DNA of 64,000 bases from Dictyobacter alpinus (GTDB lineage Bacteria > Chloroflexota > Ktedonobacteria > Ktedonobacterales > Ktedonobacteraceae): positions 1,178,001 through 1,242,000 of the forward strand of contig NZ_BIFT01000002.1 in NCBI RefSeq assembly GCF_003967575.1, read 5' to 3'. The position numbers and the translations under genes were made by a program. This document shows, in pieces, positions 1 through 8,742 of this stretch (within the stretch, counting starts at the first letter, position 1; each line of letters begins with the position of its first letter). Under the pieces are notes generated by a model. The model ran no database searches. It was not told where the DNA came from and saw only the letters and a program-made list of their open reading frames with translations.

Positions 1-103
1 TTCTGCTGGCATTTCCTTGACTTATCCTTTTTAAAAGGTTACGCTTTATTTAAGCTGAGCAAGGAAGCACTTAGCCAGCAGTATAGCGTAAAGGAGCCTG
101 CCA

Positions 104-1345
104 GTGAACATATCCACAGATTCACCCGCACCCATGGCATCTCGTAGCACCATAGCACGCGACTATGAATACTATAAAAAGGTCTTCGCAGGCCGTAGAT
201 TACCGTTTGCCTATTTGGATCTGGATCTGCTGGAGCAAAACATCCAGCAGATCATCAGCCGTGCTGGAGACAAAAAGATACGCATCGCCTCCAAGTCCAT
301 CCGTAGTGTCGCAGTCTTAAAACGTATCCTGGCAGCCGATGCGTGTTTCCAGGGGATTATGTGCTTTACGGCCCGTGAAGCAGTCTATCTGGCAGCTCAG
401 GGATTGCAAGATTTGCTGATTGGCTATCCAACCTGGCATGCGCAAGATATAGCAGACGTGGCCCGGGCCACTACTGATGGTGCTCAGATTACCTTGATGA
501 TCGACAGTGTTGAGCATATTCAACAGATTGAGCAGGTCGCCAGCCAGCATAATGTGTGTCTTCCTGTGTGTCTGGACCTGGATATGGCCTTGAGTTTGCC
601 TGGACTCCATTTTGGCGTCTGGCGTAGTCCATTGCGAACAGCGGAACAGTTACGTCCTGTATTGAACAGTATTGTCGCAGCCCCACATGTAGTGCTGGCC
701 GGAATTATGGGCTATGAGGCTCAGGTTGCAGGTCTGGGAGATCATTATCCCAAAAGTGCGGCCAAAAATCGATTGGTGCGCTATCTTAAGCAACGTTCGA
801 TTCGCGAGGTTGCGCTACGCAGGGCCGGTGCGCTCAAGCTGATCGAGAGTTATCAACTTCCCCCACTGCGTTTCGTAAATGGCGGTGGAACGGGTAGTCT
901 CCACACTACCCGCGCAGAGGCTGGCGTAACTGAGATCACCGTTGGCTCAGGCTTCTATGCACCAGCCCTCTTTGACAATTATCGGGACTTCCGTTATCAG
1001 CCCGCCGCTGGCTTTGCCATTGAGATCGTGCGCCAGGCTCATCCCACTATTTATACCTGTCTGGGCGGCGGCTATATCGCATCCGGTGCCACGGCGAAAG
1101 ACAAACAACCTCAACCCTATCTCCCAGGTGGAGCACGCCTTGAACCCTTAGAAGGGGCCGGCGAGGTACAGACCCCTATTCACTACACAGGTCCTTTGAA
1201 CTTGAAACCAGGTGATCCCATCTTTCTGCGCCACAGTAAAGCTGGCGAACTCTGTGAACGCTTTAGCACCCTGTTACTGGTCACCAATGGCACCATAGTC
1301 GACGAAATTTCGACCTATCGTGGCGATGGACAATGCTTTCTATAA
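104..1345 (+). CDS. Alanine-racemase-fold PLP enzyme (amino acid deaminase/aldolase-like)
   Basis: 413 residues starting at GTG 104, with AAGGAG at 91-96 as ribosome site. The N-terminal part (about residues 35-270) reads as the PLP-binding TIM barrel of the alanine racemase/D-threonine aldolase superfamily: FAYLDLDLLEQN is the entry strand and IRIASKSIRS carries the Lys expected to hold PLP as a Schiff base. The C-terminal part (FVNGGGTGSL, GSGFYAPALFDNY, YTCLGGGYIASG) resembles the D-serine dehydratase-like C-terminal domain. Members act on D-amino acids or hydroxy-amino acids; the substrate cannot be read here. It heads a same-strand run with a sugar-lactone oxidase (61 bp gap) and a permease, so the three are probably co-transcribed. 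No signal peptide, so cytoplasmic. Family assignment is firm, reaction is not. Confidence 0.8.
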   Translation: MNISTDSPAPMASRSTIARDYEYYKKVFAGRRLPFAYLDLDLLEQNIQQIISRAGDKKIRIASKSIRSVAVLKRILAADACFQGIMCFTAREAVYLAAQGLQDLLIGYPTWHAQDIADVARATTDGAQITLMIDSVEHIQQIEQVASQHNVCLPVCLDLDMALSLPGLHFGVWRSPLRTAEQLRPVLNSIVAAPHVVLAGIMGYEAQVAGLGDHYPKSAAKNRLVRYLKQRSIREVALRRAGALKLIESYQLPPLRFVNGGGTGSLHTTRAEAGVTEITVGSGFYAPALFDNYRDFRYQPAAGFAIEIVRQAHPTIYTCLGGGYIASGATAKDKQPQPYLPGGARLEPLEGAGEVQTPIHYTGPLNLKPGDPIFLRHSKAGELCERFSTLLLVTNGTIVDEISTYRGDGQCFL

Positions 1346-1406
1346 CACCAGGATGACAACTATTTCAGTACCGCCCACACATTTTAATTGAGGAGATGCT
1401 CATCTT

Positions 1407-2783
1407 ATGGCGCTAGAAAAAACATACAACTGGCACAACTGGTCTGGCTCTATCCAATCCCACGTTCGTCAATTCGTACAACCATCGAGCATCGAGGAGC
1501 TTGCCCGCTTGATTGGCAGCTATAACCGCGCAGGACGCCATGTGCGTGTGGTAGGGGCAGGACATTCTTTTACGCCCCTGGTGAAAACCAATGATATTTT
1601 GTTATCTCTGGATAAGCTTCAAGGCATTGAGTCGGTAGATGCCGCAAGTAGCACCGCCATAGTCCTGGCTGGAACACGACTCAAAAGGTTAGGCGCGGAC
1701 TTACTGGCTCAGGGGATGGCGCAAGAAAATCTGGGTGATATTGATGTGCAGAGTATCGCCGGCGCCATCAGCACTGGCACCCATGGGACAGGCATCCAGT
1801 TTGGCTCCCTATCTACCCAGATCGAGGGCTTCACATTGATAACGGCCAATGGAGAGATCCTTGAGTGCTCAAATGAACAGCATCCAGAGATCTTCAAAGC
1901 CGCCCAGGTCTCCCTGGGTATGCTCGGGATCATCGTCAAAGTAAAACTACGCGTCGTCCCCGCTAAAAAGCTTCATTTTGAAAGCCGACGTGAAACGCTC
2001 AGCTCCTGTCTGGCACAAATTGAAGACTATAAGAATAAGAATAATCACTTTGAGTTTTACTGGTTCCCGCATACCGAGGCCGTACAGACCAAGTTTTTAA
2101 ATGAAACAACGGCGACAGTGACGGGGAGTAATCTGTGGGGCCGCTTTAATAAGGTAGTGCTAGAGAATGGACTCTACTGGCTGCTTTCTGAGAGTTGTCG
2201 CCTGTTCCCTTCAGCATCAAAATCTATCAGCCATATTTCGGCGCTGGGTGTTGCGTCGGTCAAAGAGGTAGATTATAGTCACCGTTTATATGCCACACCA
2301 CGCATGGTGCGCTTTCAAGAGATGGAATACAATATTCCGGCTGAACATTTTTCCACTGTACTGGCTGAGATTAAAGAGAGTATTACACGCCAGCAGACCC
2401 GTGTGCATTTTCCCGTTGAATGTCGTTTTGTGCATGAAGATGATATCTGGCTGAGTCCCGCCTATCAACGCCCTTCAGCCTATATCGCGGTACATATGTA
2501 CCGAGGCATGCCGTATCGCGAGTATTTTCAACAGATTGAGGAGATCTTCAAACGCTATCAGGGCCGACCGCATTGGGGAAAGATGCATACGCAGAACGGC
2601 TCCAGTCTGGCACAACTTTATCCACGCTGGGATGACTTCAAACGTATCCGCGCAGAACTTGATCCACACGGACTTTTTCTTAATGACTATCTACAACGCT
2701 TATTTGCTATTGAGACGCTTCCTAGCAGCCACTCTTTTCAAGCTACAGCATTAAAGGACAGCACAGAGTCTCAATCCTCTTAA
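1407..2783 (+). CDS. FAD-dependent sugar-1,4-lactone oxidase (D-arabinono/L-gulonolactone type)
   Basis: 458 residues from ATG 1407 with AGGAG at 1391-1395. N-terminal FAD-binding PCMH-type domain: GAGHSFTPLVKTNDILLSLD and IAGAISTGTHGTG (about residues 50-130) are the usual FAD-contacting stretches of the vanillyl-alcohol-oxidase fold. The C-terminal ALO domain ends with GRPHWGK, the HWGK signature of aldonolactone oxidoreductases. The enzyme oxidises an aldono-1,4-lactone to its 2-keto or ascorbate-like product, passing electrons to oxygen or a carrier. The flavin-linking His seen in the GHS motif suggests covalent FAD, as in alditol oxidases. Length matches the family (430-460). It lies between a PLP enzyme and an APC permease on the same strand. 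Alditol oxidase is the main alternative. Confidence 0.85.
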   Translation: MALEKTYNWHNWSGSIQSHVRQFVQPSSIEELARLIGSYNRAGRHVRVVGAGHSFTPLVKTNDILLSLDKLQGIESVDAASSTAIVLAGTRLKRLGADLLAQGMAQENLGDIDVQSIAGAISTGTHGTGIQFGSLSTQIEGFTLITANGEILECSNEQHPEIFKAAQVSLGMLGIIVKVKLRVVPAKKLHFESRRETLSSCLAQIEDYKNKNNHFEFYWFPHTEAVQTKFLNETTATVTGSNLWGRFNKVVLENGLYWLLSESCRLFPSASKSISHISALGVASVKEVDYSHRLYATPRMVRFQEMEYNIPAEHFSTVLAEIKESITRQQTRVHFPVECRFVHEDDIWLSPAYQRPSAYIAVHMYRGMPYREYFQQIEEIFKRYQGRPHWGKMHTQNGSSLAQLYPRWDDFKRIRAELDPHGLFLNDYLQRLFAIETLPSSHSFQATALKDSTESQSS

Positions 2784-2817
2784 TATCTATGCTCTATATC
2801 TATATAGGAGTGCACTT

Positions 2818-4221
2818 ATGAATGATGCATCGTCTCCTGTTCCAGTCCGGTCCGCAGGATCTACCCTTGGCAAAGGCTTTTTAGGTCTGCGCCATGCGGT
2901 AGTAATCTCGGTCGCGGTGATGTCGCCGGCGGCCTCGATCTTCTTTAATACTATTCCCCAGGCTGGACTAGTCGGGGCGGCAATTCCTCTCTGCTATGTC
3001 ATTGGTTTTATCGTCGCGCTACTGGTTGCCAATCAATATAGTGAATTATCTCGTGAACTTCCTTCCAGTGGCTCAGCCTATACCTATGTGCGTGAAGGGC
3101 TCAATCCTGCCTGGGGCTTTCTCACTGGCTGGTTGGGATTGGCCGCCGTAGCCGTTGGAGCCCCCTACTCTTTTGTGCTGATGAGTGCCAATATCCAGGT
3201 TCTGGTGTCACGCTGGTTTGGCCTGAATATCAATTGGATCTTCTGGTTTGTGCTGGCCGTTGGCATCGTCTTTGCCCTCTGCTATACAGGTATTCGTCAA
3301 TCGCTACAGGTTGACATGACATTGCTGGTCTTTGAAATGGGCATCTGCCTGATCCTGGCTGCCCTGGTTTTTTTCCATGTGGGTAATCAGGGAGGATTAA
3401 GCCTGGCGCCATTCAGTGTCAGTCAGGTTCCTAAAGGCGGAGATCTAACTGTAGGTATTATTCTAGCGGTACTGAGTTTTATTGGCTTTGAAACCGCAGC
3501 TACATTGGGAGAGGAGACCGCTGATCCACATAAGAATATACCACGTGCGGTATTTGGTTCCATGCTGGTCGTGGGTATCTTTTATATCCTGATGGCCTAC
3601 GCAGCCACCATCGGCTATGGCATCCAGCAGATGGCGACCGGCTATGCCAATGATCCTGCGCCTTTTGATACCATTGGACGGCATTTTAGCGGGAGTATTT
3701 TCGCCAGTATCATCGATCTGGCTGGCACCCTCTCATTTTTTAGTGCTGCCCTGGCAATTATCAACGGCGGCGCACGCATTATCTATACCGTCGGACGCGA
3801 TGGCCTGCTCCCACGCTGGACCGCTCTGGCCCATCCCATACACCAGACGCCTATCGGTGCGATCACCCTGCTCTGCGTCTTCGCCTTGATTTGTGGGATT
3901 CCCCTGGGTATCTTGTTAACGCCAATCACGGCCTTCTCATTGCTGGGCACACTCGACGCCCTGTTAATCCTACCAATCTATATCCTGGTAAATATCGCCT
4001 GCATCCGTTTCTTCAGACGTCAACGCCGTGGTCAGTTTCATCTAGTACGCCATGGACTCATCCCTATTATCAGTACAATGTTAATGGCAGCCATATTTAT
4101 TGCCGCCTTTATTTCACCAGGACCAGCCCCACTCGTCTTTGTACCTGTAATCGTCGGCACCTGGCTGCTCATAGGCGGAATCCTGATTATACGTATGCGC
4201 AAACAGCTCACACAAGCATAA
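2818..4221 (+). CDS. APC-family amino acid/polyamine permease
   Basis: 467 residues, about 12 hydrophobic segments, starting at ATG 2818 with a TAGGAG-like site just upstream (about 2806-2811). The N-terminus has the APC-superfamily pattern: AVVISVAVMSPAASIF, then PLCYVIGFIVALLVANQYSELSRELPSSGSAYTYV in two helices, the conserved helix-1/helix-2 region that lines the substrate site. FIGFETAATLGEETADPHKNIPRAV is the typical helix 6-7 loop. It imports an amino acid or related amine by proton-coupled secondary transport across the cytoplasmic membrane. The gap from the upstream oxidase is only 34 bp, so it is probably last in that operon and may bring in the substrate of the first enzyme; that link is inference. 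The gene ends 18 bp from a convergent methyltransferase. Confidence 0.88.
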   Translation: MNDASSPVPVRSAGSTLGKGFLGLRHAVVISVAVMSPAASIFFNTIPQAGLVGAAIPLCYVIGFIVALLVANQYSELSRELPSSGSAYTYVREGLNPAWGFLTGWLGLAAVAVGAPYSFVLMSANIQVLVSRWFGLNINWIFWFVLAVGIVFALCYTGIRQSLQVDMTLLVFEMGICLILAALVFFHVGNQGGLSLAPFSVSQVPKGGDLTVGIILAVLSFIGFETAATLGEETADPHKNIPRAVFGSMLVVGIFYILMAYAATIGYGIQQMATGYANDPAPFDTIGRHFSGSIFASIIDLAGTLSFFSAALAIINGGARIIYTVGRDGLLPRWTALAHPIHQTPIGAITLLCVFALICGIPLGILLTPITAFSLLGTLDALLILPIYILVNIACIRFFRRQRRGQFHLVRHGLIPIISTMLMAAIFIAAFISPGPAPLVFVPVIVGTWLLIGGILIIRMRKQLTQA

Positions 4222-4239
4222 GGGAGCAATACAATAAAA

Positions 4240-4968
4240 TTATACAGCTAGCCGTGTCGCATAAATCACAAGGTAGCCGGGAACATAATAGTAGCGCTGG
4301 GCTTGAAGTTGCTGGGCTGTCGCCTGATCCAGTTGAGGTTCGATAAACTGCTGAATGGCACAGCCTTCCTGAATAAGACTATTCAGATAAAAGCTTAATG
4401 GACGATGCACAAAATGCCCATATGTTTGTTTCACGGTCCTTTCCTGAAAGTAATCCCGTGTCTCAACATATCCCTTGTCATTCCAGGCTGAACCTGGCTC
4501 TTCAAAACAGGGGTGCAAAAGGGAAATAATGAATCCACCGCCTGGCTTAAGTGCGGTGATGCATGTTCGTAGAGCAGGCAGATAAGCAGGAATATCCATC
4601 AGGACCATGTTGGCAATCACGTAATCAAATTTCTCTGCCGGCACAGGCACCGAGGAGAGATCCGCCTGAAGATAGTCAATACCAAGCCCTTCATGTTCTT
4701 CTCGCTGGCACGCATAGGTATACCAGCCATCCGCAGGCTCGACGCCAGTCATACTGGCACCTCGTTTCGCCAGCAAGCGGCAAAGATACCCCTGCCCACA
4801 ACCAGCATCCAGAATAGCCTTACCACGCACCTCTCCCAGTAAAGAAAAAACCACCGGATTTAACAAATGCTTGCGTGTCGCATCCCCTTCCTCGCCAAAT
4901 CCCTCAATAATTTCTTCAGGCATCCTAGACCAGGCTTTTATCGCGTCTGAATTATTTAAATCAGCCAT
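4240..4968 (-). CDS. Class I SAM-dependent methyltransferase
   Basis: 242 residues starting at 4968 on the minus strand after an AAAGGAAAG site. Rossmann-fold methyltransferase motifs are clear: motif I ILDAGCGQGYLCRLLAKRG with the glycine-rich SAM loop (about residues 57-75), motif II acidic end of strand 2 (MTGVEP), motif III DLSSVPVPAEKFDYVIANMVLMDI, and GGGFIISLLHPCF after strand 5. It matches the ubiquinone/menaquinone- or small-molecule-methyltransferase type (Methyltransf_11/25). The acceptor cannot be read. It is convergent with the permease and tail-to-head with the CmpX-like gene; a hairpin at 4993-5020 separates it from the latter, so it probably has its own promoter. Confidence 0.85.
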   Translation of the reverse strand: MADLNNSDAIKAWSRMPEEIIEGFGEEGDATRKHLLNPVVFSLLGEVRGKAILDAGCGQGYLCRLLAKRGASMTGVEPADGWYTYACQREEHEGLGIDYLQADLSSVPVPAEKFDYVIANMVLMDIPAYLPALRTCITALKPGGGFIISLLHPCFEEPGSAWNDKGYVETRDYFQERTVKQTYGHFVHRPLSFYLNSLIQEGCAIQQFIEPQLDQATAQQLQAQRYYYVPGYLVIYATRLAV

Positions 4969-4984
4969 AACTTTCCTTTCACAA

Positions 4985-5020
4985 TAAAAGAAGATATCAG
5001 GTATGATGATACCCGATATC
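4985..5020 (-). terminator. Rho-independent terminator of the CmpX-like gene
   Basis: A 12-bp stem with one mismatch (4993-5004 against 5009-5020) and a 4-base loop. On the minus strand it is followed by a T-rich tract (TTCTTTTATT). It lies 38 bp after the stop of the gene at 5058-6125. Confidence 0.7.
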
Positions 5021-5057
5021 CTCTTTTTAGCTAAAAACAGTCAACACACGTTGATCT

Positions 5058-6125
5058 TTAGCGCTGTTGATCATATGGTGGTACCTGACGTGACGCGTCG
5101 TTCGGTGAGATGCGCTGAGTGGGACTCTCATATGATTGGGCATCCTGCTGTTGGGGATTGTAAGCTGGCGCCTGTTGCTGTTGAACTGAAGGATTGTAAG
5201 CTGGCGCCTGCTGCTGCTGTTGAACTGGAGGATTATAAGCTGGCGCCTGCTGTTGTTGAACCTGTGGGTTATAAGCTGGCACCTGCTGCTGCTGCACTGG
5301 AGGATTGTAAGCTGGCGCCTGCTGCTGCTGTTGAACCTGTGGGTTATAAGCTGGCGCCTGTGACTGTGCATAGGGGTCAGCAGGAGCGCTGACTGGCTGG
5401 CGTGTGTTTACGTTGAGTTTCCCTTCAGCGGCGGCGCTGCTAAATGCATTGACGGTACCTTCGGTACGAGCAAGGACACGCTGTGCCGCATCACGACCAC
5501 CCAGGCCAAATGCCAGACCGAATGCCAGGGCCGCGCCAGCTACGATGGCTCCGAAGAGTTCATTGATCAATGTAGGCGCAATATTCAATTGCTCCAGAGC
5601 GATAAGGGCGGCAAAGCCAATGATCAGGTAGCGAGCAATGGCGGCGAAAACACTGGGATTACCGACATTAGCGGATGCGGTTACGCCTCTTACAAGGTCA
5701 GACACAAAGACTGCCAGCAGGGTGCCTAAGAAGAGTACCAGGATAGCGACAAACACATTTGGCAGGAAGTTCACAATGCTGTTCAGAACATTGCTTACGG
5801 CTGGTACACCCAGCGCATCAGCGGCTGGTACAAGGAAAATCAGGATAATGAACCAGTAGGTCAGACGCCCCAGCAAGCCTGCGGCATCCATACTGATATT
5901 CATATTTTGCTCAAAACGGCTCAGACCAATGCGATCACCAAGTCGGTCAAAGCCTATCTTACGTAACAGGAGGGTTATGCCTTTGCTAACCCACGTAGCA
6001 ATCAACCAACCAACCAGTAAGATAAGAGCAAAACCAATCAGCCGGGGAATAAATCCCAATATTAAATTGACAGCATTAGCCAATGCGCTAATAATTGCTG
6101 TTCCCCAATCGGTAACAACTGTCAT
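5058..6125 (-). CDS. CmpX/mechanosensitive-channel-like membrane protein with Q/P/Y repeat tail
   Basis: 355 residues from ATG 6125 (AAAGGA site on the minus strand). Residues 1-215 are hydrophobic with about four to five membrane segments (about 20-45, 83-105, 120-143, 163-178, 190-210) in the style of conserved TM-helix (CmpX/YnaI-type) proteins; the loop KGITLLLRKIGFDRLGDRIGL and the Gly/Ala-rich last helix GAIVAGAALAFGLAFGLGG followed by AAQRVLAR resemble the pore helix of small-conductance mechanosensitive channels. The full MscS beta domain is absent. Residues 256-325 contain six PAYNP units separated by VQQQQ spacers and then a disordered Q/S/P end, a prion-like composition. Probable role is membrane-tension or cell-envelope homeostasis; that is inferred from the family. 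Confidence 0.75.
   Translation of the reverse strand: MTVVTDWGTAIISALANAVNLILGFIPRLIGFALILLVGWLIATWVSKGITLLLRKIGFDRLGDRIGLSRFEQNMNISMDAAGLLGRLTYWFIILIFLVPAADALGVPAVSNVLNSIVNFLPNVFVAILVLFLGTLLAVFVSDLVRGVTASANVGNPSVFAAIARYLIIGFAALIALEQLNIAPTLINELFGAIVAGAALAFGLAFGLGGRDAAQRVLARTEGTVNAFSSAAAEGKLNVNTRQPVSAPADPYAQSQAPAYNPQVQQQQQAPAYNPPVQQQQVPAYNPQVQQQQAPAYNPPVQQQQQAPAYNPSVQQQQAPAYNPQQQDAQSYESPTQRISPNDASRQVPPYDQQR
5150..5362 (-). repeat. Coding minisatellite, six PAYNP-VQQQQ units
   Basis: About six tandem units of 33-39 bp inside the CmpX-like gene encode PAYNP[QPS]VQQQQ(Q). Unit length varies by whole codons, mainly by one CAG/CAA, which is typical of slipped-strand expansion and contraction kept in frame. 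The alternation of P/Q/S after PAYNP shows diverged unit types rather than a single recent expansion. Confidence 0.85.
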
Positions 6126-6382
6126 GCAGGAATTCCTTTCGTACTAAGGCCACTCTTACAGATGTGCGTTCAACCGGTGACGCGGTCAAAATCTAATATC
6201 AATAAGTTCAAAGATCCCATAAGATGAATCTTCACAAAACATTCATCTTATTTAGTACGGCATACAACACCAATAGGAATACAATCTCTAAATCAAGTTG
6301 CTCGATGTGCAAAGAGCGAGAATGGTCTTATTTGCTGCTAGAATTTTGGCGTAGCCAGTAGTTATAGCGCATATTTCCTTGC

Positions 6383-7327
6383 TTAACGCACTACTAGATA
6401 GGCTTTACGTTCAGCTAAACCTACACGGGCAATAAAACCTGAGGGAAAGGAAAGATAGTCACTCTCAATACCATCACTAAAGATCACCCCATTTTCTGGC
6501 ATCTGGGATGTAATGATCAATTCCTGGCCTTTTGTCAGTTGGCCAAAAACGATCGTTGCCTGTGAAAGCCTGGAGACAAACGGTTCACGCACGGTAAACC
6601 AGACATTTTCGGCTTCCCAGCCCAGTGCAAGTGCCTCAACCTCTGGTGGCTTAACAGCATTACTATCAGCAAAATATTGAGCAATAGAGCAGGCACCGTG
6701 AGTAATAGAGCGCAGCCAACCAGTTGAGCCCGCACCAGTTGAGACAATAATACCACTGGAGATTTGAGATTCGATCTGGCGTCCTAATTGCAGTTGGTAG
6801 CGAGCCGAGGTATGGCTACGTGGACCAATAAAGAGATCATTAATGCCATAGAGCACCTGTCCATCATTAAGCTCAGCCTTCACCATGGATACATGAGACA
6901 ACCGCTTTTTTCCCCGTAGCACATGCTCTAATTCAGTCCGTAGTTGCTCATAATGAAAAGGAATTAAAACGCCATCAATCCTGCTGGGGTCAGGGTTGAC
7001 AGCCAGAATGGGTTGGGTCGTGAGATACTTGGCCGTATTGATTACCAGTCCATCAGGACCAACGGTGAGGACCAGATCATGCTCATCAAACTGATAGGTA
7101 GGTAAAAAGTCGCGCTCGATAAACTGCTGCTTTATCGTTGCTGGCAACTGTCTCTTGATACTGGCAATGGCTTGCTGATACTGCTGATGCGCCTGCTCAT
7201 ACTCACTAAAAGATATTTTATTCTGCTCAAGATAGAAACGTGCCTGATCGCGTGAATTCAGGCGATAGATCAATTCTTCCAGGGCGGTCTTCTTGGTGAC
7301 CACCACAATTCTTTGAATTTCAGCCAT
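6383..7327 (-). CDS. NAD kinase-like protein (ATP-NAD/AcoX family)
   Basis: 314 residues from ATG 7327; an upstream extension to 7369 is possible but overlaps a hairpin. The protein opens with the strand IVVVTKKTALEEL. The nucleotide-binding motif GGDGT of NAD kinases appears as VGPDGLV, and the second signature TGAGSTGWLRSI is close to the canonical TGSTAY-type loop; ILAVNPDPSR matches the segment before the lid. NAD kinase makes NADP from NAD and ATP (or polyphosphate) in the cytoplasm. The change of GGDGT to GPDGL and a long N-terminal helix region (residues 20-90) set this apart from housekeeping NAD kinases, so it may be a divergent paralogue with another substrate. It is downstream of an SPFH gene but separated by a hairpin. 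Confidence 0.72.
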   Translation of the reverse strand: MAEIQRIVVVTKKTALEELIYRLNSRDQARFYLEQNKISFSEYEQAHQQYQQAIASIKRQLPATIKQQFIERDFLPTYQFDEHDLVLTVGPDGLVINTAKYLTTQPILAVNPDPSRIDGVLIPFHYEQLRTELEHVLRGKKRLSHVSMVKAELNDGQVLYGINDLFIGPRSHTSARYQLQLGRQIESQISSGIIVSTGAGSTGWLRSITHGACSIAQYFADSNAVKPPEVEALALGWEAENVWFTVREPFVSRLSQATIVFGQLTKGQELIITSQMPENGVIFSDGIESDYLSFPSGFIARVGLAERKAYLVVR

Positions 7328-7363
7328 ACTCTTTCTCGCTTTGCTCATAGAGCGTTGTAAAGT

Positions 7364-7396
7364 AGACAAGCTTACATATACAATGTAAGCTTGTCT
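7364..7396 (-). terminator. Hairpin between SPFH and NAD-kinase-like genes
   Basis: A 14-bp perfect inverted repeat (7364-7377 with 7383-7396) with a 5-base loop lies 23 bp after the SPFH gene stop. It probably ends or limits read-through into the NAD-kinase-like gene. The tract after it on the minus strand is only weakly T-rich. Confidence 0.55.
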
Positions 7397-7419
7397 GTTT
7401 TGTTCAGCATAAGAAGCTA

Positions 7420-8283
7420 TTAGCCTTTGAGTAGTTGCTCTAAGATCTCTGAGGTGATGGTCAAATTACCAATTTTATGGGCATTGTCCGCAAATTGCCG
7501 GAAGGCCAATGCCAGTAGTTGTGATGAAGCCAGTTCGCGATAAGGATTCAAACGGATGCGCGTAGCCTCGGACTCAAACTCGGCTTCCTGGCGAGCGTTT
7601 TCACCTTTTAGCGCGACCAGTTCTTTACGTCGCTCTTCAAGGGCCACTGAGGTTGCCAGTTCATTTTGCTTGATTTTTCGCTCTTGCTCCACCGCTTCCG
7701 CGCGCCGCGAATAGATCGCTTGATCGGCACGTTTCTGCAACTCCTCACGCTGTTCAGCCTCTAAGGCCTTGGTTATTTCAGGAGTAGCTTTGATAGCTGT
7801 GTAAAACAGACTCACACAGGCTACCCCCATACCAGTCAGGCCACTCTCCTCTAATAAACGCTGAAAAACATTACGTGCCAGTACCTCTGAACTCCTCAAG
7901 GCATCCTGCAATGAGAGCTGTTGCAACAGATTACGAGTATGCATCTGGACAATATTCACGATACGCTGATTCAGTTTGGCTGGATCTTCACTACGATAAC
8001 TATGCGTGCGTGGATCAATAGTGAAATTCAATAACTGGGAGATAGTGGTTGGTTCAATCACACGATAAGTAATCTGACCCTGTACAGTAACAGCTTGGAA
8101 ATTACTGGTGGCTTCATTAAAGATGAATGGAGTATCCACGGTCGCTAAAGGAATCATTGCAATGGATGTACTGGGTCCCCAATACCAGAATGAGCGTCCA
8201 GCACCCTGCTGCAAGACACGACCATTTGAGTAGGCAAAGATGTATTCAGTCGGTTCAGCTTTAAAGTATGCATATAGAGCCAT
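7420..8283 (-). CDS. SPFH/band-7 domain protein
   Basis: 287 residues from ATG 8283 with AAAGAGGA just upstream; reading could extend to 8376 but the site favours the shorter form. Residues 10-170 form an SPFH (stomatin/prohibitin/flotillin) domain: FAYSNGRVLQQGAGRSFWYWGP, then VQGQITYRV and a segment describing oligomer contacts (RNLLQQLSLQDALRSSEVLARNV). Residues 185-250 are a charged Glu/Lys/Arg-rich stretch (EREELQKRADQAIYSRRAEAVEQERK) expected to be a long coiled coil. No clear membrane helix is seen at the N-terminus, so it is a cytoplasmic or peripheral SPFH protein, unlike classic stomatins. These proteins form large rings or cages on membranes. The partner is unknown. Confidence 0.82.
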   Translation of the reverse strand: MALYAYFKAEPTEYIFAYSNGRVLQQGAGRSFWYWGPSTSIAMIPLATVDTPFIFNEATSNFQAVTVQGQITYRVIEPTTISQLLNFTIDPRTHSYRSEDPAKLNQRIVNIVQMHTRNLLQQLSLQDALRSSEVLARNVFQRLLEESGLTGMGVACVSLFYTAIKATPEITKALEAEQREELQKRADQAIYSRRAEAVEQERKIKQNELATSVALEERRKELVALKGENARQEAEFESEATRIRLNPYRELASSQLLALAFRQFADNAHKIGNLTITSEILEQLLKG

Positions 8284-8742
8284 GCGAGTCCTCTTTTCAC
8301 TGTCATTATTCAAGGGGTTCCGACTTAGTGTATCATTTACACTAATAACTGTACCTGAGATAATGTCAGATGTCAACCTTTCTACGGGCGAACATAAAAA
8401 AACCCTGAGGCAAAGTTGCTTTGTCGTTGCTTTTAGCTTGTTTGTGCTCTATACTTGACTTTATGAATAGCAGAGGAACAAAACCATGTGGTGAGGGATG
8501 TTTGACCGATGAAGTCTACGCAGAAGAAACGGGCATGAGATTGCGCTGATCGAGGAGGTTGCGCTCAAATGCGCCGAACTTCGCCTCTTTCTGTTGACTT
8601 GATACGTGTAATAAAAGAGCTTTTTTATTATCTACATTGCTCTTATCCATGATGCTGGCATATCTTTTAGCACAGTGTCAGCAAAGAACCATCGTGAATG
8701 CCGCCCGACGCGGCTAGCGAAATGGACAAAGGAGGTCTTTCT
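8284..8742. other. Divergent intergenic region before YGGT gene
   Basis: About 460 bp between the SPFH gene (minus) and the YGGT gene (plus). It should carry both promoters. A strong ribosome site AAAGGAGGT lies at 8728-8736 and fixes the YGGT start at 8743. No convincing gene, tRNA or long repeat was seen. Confidence 0.5.

Noticed and set aside
5150..5362. Possible CRISPR-like array
   Set aside because: Units are adjacent, in frame and encode protein repeats; there are no unique spacers.
5003..5392. Plus-strand frame with repeated KLAPAAAVELEDC-like units
   Set aside because: It is the antisense of the PAYNP-VQQQQ repeat in the CmpX-like gene; the open frame follows from the repeat.
8284..8742. 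Search for tRNA or riboswitch
   Set aside because: No cloverleaf, T-loop consensus or known riboswitch core found.
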